This document shows positions 56,420-64,000 of a DNA stretch of 64,000 bases, one piece after another. The DNA comes from Alectoria sarmentosa (Eukaryota; Ascomycota; Lecanoromycetes; Lecanorales; Parmeliaceae). The stretch is from the NCBI GenBank assembly GCA_009733775.1, contig WOGZ01000089.1, positions 49,233 through 113,232 on the forward strand, in the 5' to 3' direction. Position 1 is the stretch's first letter. Every line of letters starts with the position of its first letter. The notes beneath the pieces were generated by a model. That model had not been told where the DNA came from and did no database searches. It was given only the letters and a program-made list of their open reading frames with translations. Position numbers and translations under genes: made by a program.

Positions 56420-58794
56420 ATGGAGGCACCTCTTCCTCATCACTTCCCAACACGACAAATTCATGATGGCACAATCTTTCACTCATCGCCATACACTCCT
56501 CACCCTTCTATCCCTCCGCAGCCAGACATTGGTCTAGATGATTTCCAATTCGACCCTCAATTGGCCAACGAGCCCCAGATACAACACCCGCAAAGGGGAA
56601 ATGCCTTTGGATCAAGCCCATTTAACGGGCCGAGACCCCATCAACCTCCTTTTCAAGAGATTCGTTCCAACTCGCCAGTATCCTCTCGGCAGTCGAATAA
56701 TGTCTTCGGCCCTTCCAATACAGGTGTATATGGGGTTCTCTCCCGAACGCGTCCCCAACAGAATCCCGGTACTGAAAGCGGTCGAGGCCAATTCGGTATC
56801 CTGTCACCACATCCGCAACAACAGTCCCAGCTCTTGGATCAGCACCTGAATCATGATGAGCAGTTGGGGCGTCTACAACATGAATTGGATCTACGGCCGG
56901 TCCCAGTCACGGATGGGGGAACAACCGAAGGACACTTCAGCAATATGAAGATGATACCAAACCCTCCAAGTTTGGAGCATTGGCGGAGAAGGCTTTTCGA
57001 CGTGGACGAGGTTATCACTTTGACCGAAGAGCAGTAGGTGGACTAGAGGGGTCATTGGCCGTCGATGTGCTAACCCTCTGGGCTAGATTCCAAATTTACT
57101 TCCCACATGTTGACAATATCTACTCTCATCGCTCTACTCAACGCTACAAGCGCAAACCTTTCGTCTCTCACTACTGGGATTGCAGACTCAAAGGGCGACC
57201 ACCAGGGACGGCAAAATCAGATGATCCGAACAAGAAGAAGAGAAAGCGTCAGGCAAGGGGGCGGGATCTCTGCGATGTGAAAATCAAGATCACAGAGTAT
57301 TTCCCTGGAGCGAGGGCTTTGATGGGCGCGGATTTTCCTGTTGAAACTGCTGCGAATGACATTTCATTTGCTGGTGGACGGCCGCTGTCAACTACGCAAA
57401 GCCCGAACATTGGGATACCCACCCTTCCGGCATCTATCAATGATGGCGCAAGATACTACACAATACAACGAGTCAACGGGAACGGAGCCAATGGGAAGGG
57501 CGATGGAACGGCTGGAGCCCACAAACATACCATTGAGGAGAGCGATAAAGTTAAGAAAAGTAGCCTTCATCGACATTTCCTGAAAGAAGAAAAGGAGAGA
57601 AGGAAGTCTATGGTAAGCAAACGATTTTTAATTCTTCAATTCTTCACTTCCTCGGGTGTGTGACCACTGCAAACGAGACCTCAAGGCGGCAAGCGACCGC
57701 ATCGAGCTTCCTTCCACAAGCGTGCAGATCCGACGTCGGCTGCACGTCATTGAAATGAAGAACCATGTCAATTGCATATATTTTCACCAGCGATCTCTAA
57801 TGCTTCCCAGAACTTCCTCAATTTCTATATTCCGTTCTCTCAATCGTGGCCTTCGTCCTGTCTACATATTCAAGCTTACTTGTCGAACCATGTCTGCCAA
57901 CGCTAATTCTGAGAAGAAGTCATACCACAAGAAGGCTACTGGAACCGCTCTAACCACAGTGAAGAGGCACTCGAAGAACCACGATCTGAAACTCTATGGC
58001 AGCTGCTTCTGGTATATCCCCATGCTTTGGGTCACTTTCGTTGGACTGCGACTGAGTTTCATTCCAGCCCATTCGTGCAGCGAGTATGGATCTCATTAGA
58101 GGTCAAAAGTCTCAACTATCAATACGTTGAGGTCGATCCATACAAGAAGCCAGATGAATTGATGCGAATAAATCCGCGCGGACTCATTCCGGCTCTCCAA
58201 CACGGCAACGACTGGGGCTGCTATGAAAGCTCTGTATTAATGGAGTACCTCGAAGACCTCAACGAGGGAGCTCCACTACTACCACCAAACGCAAAAGATC
58301 GAGCGTATTGCCGCCTATGGTCTGACCACATCAATCGCAATATCTTGCCCCACTTTTACGGCTTATTGCAATCTCAGGAAAGCAGCCAGCAAGTCGAACA
58401 AGCGCAGCAGCTCACAGAGGGAATCCAGAAGATCGTCGAGGCCGCAAATCAGTCCGGTCCTTTCTTTTTTGGCCCTCATATTTCCTTCGTTGACATCCAG
58501 TTCGCGCCTTGGATCATCAGAATGAAAAAGGTACTGACGCCTTACCGTGGCTGGCCTGAACCGGAAGCGGGTAGTCGTTGGGCAAGCTGGGTGAAGGCCA
58601 TCGAAGAGAACGAAGGTGTCAAGGCGACCACTAGTACTGATGAGCTGTATATGGATAGCTACGAGCGATACGCTGGTGAGTGTCTTTGTGGCTTGCACTA
58701 ATTAGACATGGAGGCCAATAATCGGGCGTCAGAAAACCGACCGAACACCAGCCAAGTAGCAAACGCAGTCAACGAGGGACGGGGGCTGCCGTGA
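56420..58794 (+). CDS. Long fungal protein with C-terminal glutathione S-transferase domain, about 635 aa
   Basis: Exons 56420-57033, 57087-57612, 57914-58011, 58068-58675 and 58733-58794 join in frame. Introns are 53, 301, 56 and 57 nt. The N-terminus is Gln/Pro/Ser-rich. A conserved basic block follows (YKRKPFVSHYWDCRLKGRPP, DPNKKKRKRQARGRDLCDVK, RYYTIQRVNGNGANGKGDG). The C-terminal 260 residues are a GST: LKLYGSCFCPFVQRVWISLE (thioredoxin-like fold start), NPRGLIPAL, a YESSVLMEYLEDL motif, then the helical half ending WVKAIEENEGVKATTSTDEL. GSTs conjugate glutathione or reduce substrates; the Cys near the start of the fold suggests an omega-like type. The 301-nt intron is long for this window and contains an in-frame ATG (57891), so this might instead be two adjacent genes. 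Confidence 0.8.
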
Positions 58795-59677
58795 GCGAAT
58801 GCCGGCAATGGAAACTTTCGACAATGTGTATATTCAGCTCGCCAATGTCGTGGACGAAGCACAATTTCGAGGCTATAGAAGAAGAGCTCCCTTGGCCGCG
58901 CATAGGGCTATGCATGTTACCCTGAAGGAGAAATGATCAAAGGATAATGTACAATAGCATGCTACTTCCTGTACACAAAAAAGTCCATGCAAATGTATGA
59001 AAATGATATCTTCACTTAACGAGCAGAGCGCAATGTGAAGAAGGTATGCATGCAAATTTCTACGCGTTGAGATTGTCGCTGAAGGGTACTGGCTGGAAGC
59101 TACGAATAGCTGCAGATGGAACGGAATCAGAGAGGCGAATTGTTTGTGCTCTGGAATATGACTGGGCGGATTGTAGCAGGCGGGTGATGGGCTGATTGGT
59201 ACCTTGATGGATTTTCTCGCAACGAGCAGTAGGAGGAGGAAGGAAAGGAACGGAGAAAATTGTGTGATCGTTGGCCTTTGATCTTGCCATGTATGATTCT
59301 GGGTGCAATACGCCGATTCTCTCTACAGGGGGGGTATCTCAGCTTCAGAGCGCTTCGAGTCCCAGGACATTTTTTTTCTCGCAAATCCCGACTCTCCCCT
59401 CGTCCCCTCTCCAATCCACGGGTGCAAATCCCAAACCCTGCTTGCGTCTCCGTCGCTTTCTCTTCTCTTCTCTTCTCCTTCTCCTCTTTTCTTTTCCTGG
59501 CGCCGTGAGCGGTTTCTCTGCCCGTCCGCCATCCCACCAGCTAGCTGCCAGCGCTCCCATTTCCTTCTCCCGACGAGACTTTCGTGAGCCACGTCGTGGG
59601 CACTGTGTCCACGATGTTTAAGGAGAGATCTTTCGCATGGAACTTTCGTGTCCGTCTCATCTCCAGGGGGCTGCTCA
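58795..59677. other. Intergenic with a CT-rich tract
   Basis: A pyrimidine run (TCTTCTCTTCTCTTCTCC, about 59461-59500) dominates; overlapping frames on both strands are low-complexity products of it. No gene supported. Confidence 0.45.
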
Positions 59678-60739
59678 TCAAAAGTTGCGCTCATGTCTTG
59701 ACTGAGCGAGGTATCGCGACGCAGAAACTCCTTTGTAAGCTTGAGCACACCAGGTGGCGAGTGCGTGGGGGTATTTTCGCCTTGATAGGCGAATTGGGAA
59801 GAAGATCCAAAGCGTGGATTTTCCGCAATTCCGGTTCGGATGCACTCCACGCTGAAGGACTGTCTGGATGATATCGGTCAAAATTCCTTCGAAATGCATC
59901 TTGAAAGGCGCCCCCAGAAGCCACAAGGTATTTGGAGATTTGAGTACACAAATGACGCATTGCAAGATGCGTAAACTTTGAGCGGAGCTCGCTCTGGACT
60001 CTGTGAGGTCGCCAAACCCAAATTTCTCGATTTGCATCGCGCTAAGATGATGTGTCATGTCAGCCCATGAGCTGTAGACCTCGCTGCAAGCCGATCTACA
60101 AGATTCCCACCCTCTCTCGCATGAGGTTCCAACTTCTTTGCTGACGAGTGAACATAACATCCTATAGTTGTATCTGGGACCAGCCGTCTTTTCACGTGAA
60201 GGGTGATAGGGATTTAATGCAGCGGACAAGAGAGCGGTGTCATTTTGGTACAACGACACGTGGTCCCAGCGATCATCCAATTTCTCCGCAACGTACAGCC
60301 GGATGTCGTGGTAAATAGCAAAAGCGAGGGGTGCATGGCGGAGCAACCCAGCAGAGACGTATCGTCCTGGCTTCGGTCCTATATCCTCATTCATCTCAAA
60401 AAACCTGCGGCAAGGTAACAGAACGATGAAGCATGGAGATGAGAATGGCAGCCTCTCCCGTGGATTTTTGGTGATACACGATGTTGTTGAGGAGACTGTC
60501 AAGGAGTGGAGTGGGCGAGACGCCCATTTGGGCCTCAACGCGACGTGCGTAGTGACTAATTTGCCTTGATAACCAGCATCCGCTAGCGCGATTGTAAGCT
60601 CGAGTAATTCAGCGGCGGAGAGCTGGGCACTGATGAATGAATCGAAAGTGGGATAGTGACTACCATGGCACTGAGTGTTGAGACGTGATCCACGGCTCTC
60701 GCTGCTGAAGATCTCGTGGCCCCGCCAGCCATATTCCAA
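59678..60739 (-). CDS. Long start-less open frame of 353 codons, uncertain
   Basis: The frame is open from 60739 (TTG) to the stop at 59678, with its first ATG at residue 115 (MNEDIGPKPGRYVSAG). Some parts look protein-like (AQLSAAELLELTIALADAG, KLDDRWDHVSLYQNDT, GFGDLTESRASSAQSLRILQ); others look like intron or chance sequence. No family is recognised. It lies next to the A+T-rich block. It may be a gene remnant, a gene with unresolved introns, or an accidental frame; length is the main argument for it. Confidence 0.3.
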   Translation of the reverse strand: MEYGWRGHEIFSSESRGSRLNTQCHGSHYPTFDSFISAQLSAAELLELTIALADAGYQGKLVTTHVALRPKWASRPLHSLTVSSTTSCITKNPRERLPFSSPCFIVLLPCRRFFEMNEDIGPKPGRYVSAGLLRHAPLAFAIYHDIRLYVAEKLDDRWDHVSLYQNDTALLSAALNPYHPSREKTAGPRYNYRMLCSLVSKEVGTSCERGWESCRSACSEVYSSWADMTHHLSAMQIEKFGFGDLTESRASSAQSLRILQCVICVLKSPNTLWLLGAPFKMHFEGILTDIIQTVLQRGVHPNRNCGKSTLWIFFPIRLSRRKYPHALATWCAQAYKGVSASRYLAQSRHERNF

Positions 60740-61249
60740 CTCATAAATCTGGCCAATAATCGATGAATCAGAAGCTGCAGCTGGATTCGAAAGGCCTTAC
60801 ATCCTATTCTCAGTCTGAATGATATGCCCGGAGAAGGAGTTAGCATCTCTGACCGCTCCGTCAACATCCGGTTGTGGCGTGATCGCCTTCCTTCTTTCGA
60901 TTCTGTTGAAACCGTCCTCGTCGTCAAGCAATGGGGTGGTGGTCTTAGACGACCTTGCTCGTTGAGGCTAAGTGGCCCTTCATTAAAACCCGCCCTGAGT
61001 ACCTTAGGTGACTGTACTTGTAACTTCTTCACTGCGAGAATCAGTCATCAGCAAATCAAGAGGGTTCCCGGGACTAGCGCAGTGGATCCTGAGTTGATGT
61101 GCGCGTATGCTAGCTCTTGCTCCAGCCCGAGGCTAGCCCCGAGCTAATAGCCCCCATACAGCCAACCCTGAGCGCCCCGAGCGCTCTAAACTTTCTACCT
61201 AGGTAGGGAGGTTACACATCACCTGGCTGGCCTGTTGTGGCTGGAGCTG
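60740..61249. other. Boundary region before the A+T-rich block
   Basis: The sequence has normal base composition. It contains GCTAGC-rich stretches at 61110-61180 and a palindromic CCTACCTAGGTAGG-like element near 61195-61209, then changes abruptly to A+T-rich DNA. Confidence 0.4.
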
Positions 61250-64000
61250 GCTGGCTTAATTTTATTTTTCGTTGATTAATCATATATTACCGCGTTAAAA
61301 GGCGCTAAATGAATAAATGTGACGTTAAATCCGTTAACTCCGACATTAATCAATTAATAATTCATTAATGATTTTGTAATTTTCTACCTTCATCTTTTCA
61401 CATCACATTTTTTATATATATTCGTTTTCATTTATATTATACTTTGCATAATATGTGTATATTTTTTATCGCACGCATGTTTTTTGCATTACACAACATT
61501 ATTTTATTTTCTTCGTTATAAAATTTCGATATAATAAAAAATTAATTATTTAAAATTGAATAATTAATTTTTTTGATTTCGTATTTCATTTTCAATTCAC
61601 TTTACGCTTCCTTTTTGATTTTTCAATTTTTAAAAAATTAATTTTTATATATTTTAATTTTCATATTAAATTCACTTTGCGTTTTTTTTCTCTTTTTTAA
61701 TTTTCAAAAAATTGGTTTTTAATTTATTAAAACTTTGCCGTTCATTTTTATTTTTAGTTTTTTTAATTTTTTATTTTTGCGAATGTTGATTAATAAACGA
61801 TTTTTAATTAATTTTTTTAATTTAAAACTTTCATTTTGATTCAATTTTCGAATATCAAAAAAATTTCAATTCATTATCGCGATTATGTCTTGTATATCGA
61901 ATAATTATATATATTATTTTTGATTTAAATAAGATATAGCGAATGTAACAATAAATAATTATTTACTAATTTTTTATTAATAAACGATTAATTCTTTCAA
62001 ATCGAATTTTTAGAAAAATATTGCGATTATTGCACGATAAATTATATTAATTTGAATTTTAATTAATTTTTAATTAATTTTAGATATTCAAATTTAATAA
62101 ACAATATGTTTTCATTATCGTATTTCGCAAACATATAAAAAGTTATTTAATATTTAATTTTTTATTAATTTTTAATTAATATTTTATTAATTATTAAACG
62201 AATATTGAATTTATTATCGCTTTTGAAAAATCAAAAGAAACGTTAAAATTATAAATTTAAATTGTTATTTAATTAATTTTTTATTAATGATTTGTAAATT
62301 ACAAATGAAAACATTTATTTTATTCGTCAAATTCAAAATTATTAAATAAATTTAATATTATTAATAAATTAAAATATTATTAATTATAATTAAGAAAATC
62401 TTTAACGATGAGAAATTTAAATAAAATAAAGCATTTATGTTAAAATATATAAGTTATTAAATAATTATTTATCAATTATTTATCGATTTTTAACTTTCAT
62501 CTTTATGACAAAAAAAAGCAATTTAAGATTATTGCGAAATATAATTTTTTTTTGATATTTTATTAATCTTTTATTAATATTATTTTTTAAATTTATTATT
62601 TCGAAATCGACGTCACGTAAAAAGTATATAAAATAATTTTATTATAATTTTTTCCTTTATAAATTTTGTTTTATTTTTTCGTTTGAAAATTACTTTTTAT
62701 TTTATTTTATTATTGTTTTATTAATTATTCTCTCTTGTTTTATTATTTTTTTATTAATTATTAATTAATTTTCGAAGAGCAACGATAAATGTCAAGACGA
62801 AAATCGCAATATAAACAATCTTTGATTAATTATTTATTAATAATTAATTAATGAAAAAATAATAAAAATATCGATTTTATAAAACGTAAACATCATAATA
62901 ATAAATTAAAGTTTCATTTAACGAAGAAATTAAATAATTCGGAAATATAATTTCAATATATAATCGATTTGTTTTTAACAATTTTTAATTTTTATTTTAC
63001 AGATCTCGATCCCTCGAAATAAATAATATTTTAATAATTTATAATTAATAATTAATTAATTTTTAAAAAGCGAAAAACTCGATCTCGATAAAAATCGATT
63101 TTTATTTAATTTAAAAAAATTCGAGCGAATAAATAAAGAAGATTGAGTGCTTTAAAATAAATAAAAAATCAAATTATAATTAATGTTGTTTTAAATGAAA
63201 CTTTTAAAGTTTTTTGAATTAAAATTAAAAAATAATCTCAATTGAAACTCTTTAAGATTATTTTTTAATTAATTTTAAATTTCAATTTATGCTTTTCTTT
63301 CGAAATTATTTCATAAATGTAAATAATAAATTAATAAAAGATTAATAAATTATAAATTAATAAAAAAGTAATAATCGAAATGTAATAATTTAATTTAACA
63401 AAATTATATAATGATTTTACTTAATAATTTTATATAATAATATTATTTTAAGAATTTATATAATATTTTCATTTTATAATTTTATATATAAAAAAAATTA
63501 ATATTTATTTAAAACATATATTAAAAGTATAATATATAATTTTATAAAAAATTAATAATAATAATAAATTTTTATATTTTAAAATAAACGAAATAAAATT
63601 ATAAAAATTAATTATATAAATAATATTAAATCGCGTTAAGTTTATAATAATATATATAATTTTAAAAATAATTTAAAAAATATATATGTATATTTTATTT
63701 TTTAATTTTTTTTATATATTTATAATATTCATAATATTATGAATTAAAAAAAAAAATTAAAAAATTAACGTCGATTAATTAATATTGAATTTTATTTTAT
63801 TTTTATTAATAATAAATAAAACTTTATAATTTTTATATCGTTAAAAAACGTATATTGAATTTTGTAATAAATTAAAAAATTAAAAAATTAATTTATTACA
63901 ATTGAAATTAATTAATTAAATTTTAATTTTTTATATTTAAATTTCAATTTATTTATATTACGTTAATAGAATTAATATATAATATATATTAATTTATATT
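61250..64000. other. Extremely A+T-rich block, RIP-type, reaching the window edge
   Basis: From about 61255 the sequence turns to roughly 85-97 percent A+T in the lines I counted and stays so to the end. No frame of any length is present. TpA is abundant (TTAATTAA, TATATA), and CpA and TpG are scarce. In several lines about half the remaining cytosines are in CpG (for example TCGAAATCGACG near 62601). This is the pattern expected from heavy RIP of repeated DNA, seen as A+T isochores, subtelomeres or centromeres in filamentous ascomycetes. I cannot tell which element was originally there. Confidence 0.8.

Noticed and set aside
59323..59850. 175-codon minus-strand Arg/Glu-rich frame
   Set aside because: Produced by the pyrimidine-rich tract on the other strand; low-complexity and without a family.
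61250..64000. A+T block as inserted mitochondrial DNA
   Set aside because: No mitochondrial genes, tRNAs or long frames, and the CpG enrichment of residual cytosine fits nuclear RIP better.
1..64000. A secondary-metabolite or CRISPR-type system
   Set aside because: No polyketide, peptide-synthetase or terpene enzymes next to the transcription factor, and no regularly spaced direct repeats of CRISPR type.

Overview
This window reads as nuclear DNA of a filamentous ascomycete (Pezizomycotina). Genes are split by short GT-AG introns, mostly 42-60 nt, often with a CTAAC- or CTGAC-like branch site. The gene families are fungal or general eukaryotic (Zn2Cys6 and ZAP1-type regulators, PRP5, PRP31, RIC1, CK2 beta, VPS37). 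The last 2.75 kb is an extremely A+T-rich block of the kind left by repeat-induced point mutation (RIP). I cannot name the species. All exon limits were read by eye from splice signals and frame continuity.

Left arm (1-11.4 kb) is accessory and eroded. It holds the last exon of a gene with 33-bp repeats, a dead UPF1-like helicase (4.26-1.46 kb, minus), a second unrecognised dead gene (7.1-5.6 kb, minus), a minisatellite, two tandem Ser/Thr-rich GPI-type surface protein genes (one possibly broken) with unusually short introns, a small Gly/Ser/Tyr-rich gene and its decayed duplicate.

Central housekeeping blocks (11.8-37.1 kb) carry a mitochondrial HMG-box protein divergent from the spliceosomal helicase PRP5, a small myristoylation-type MGNLC protein divergent from a ZAP1-like zinc regulator, the MCT-1/Tma20 translation factor, a kelch-like membrane protein, the ESCRT-I subunit VPS37, a CK2 regulatory subunit, a secreted protein and RIC1 (Ypt6/Rab6 exchange factor). 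Two gaps of 2-3 kb show no convincing gene.

From 39.3 to 46.6 kb lies an array of related but divergent genes of a family I do not recognise: three intact copies, two frameshifted copies, a possible outlier, a duplicated promoter/5'-UTR-intron module, and a minisatellite of about 60 bp. This is the best candidate here for something undescribed.

The right arm has PRP31 divergent from cytosolic tyrosyl-tRNA synthetase, a Zn2Cys6 transcription factor, a frameshifted UPF0643-like gene, a long gene ending in a glutathione S-transferase domain, a start-less 353-codon frame, and then the A+T-rich block to the edge. Splicing (PRP5, PRP31) and translation (Tma20, TyrRS) genes are simply interspersed; nothing indicates a metabolic cluster.
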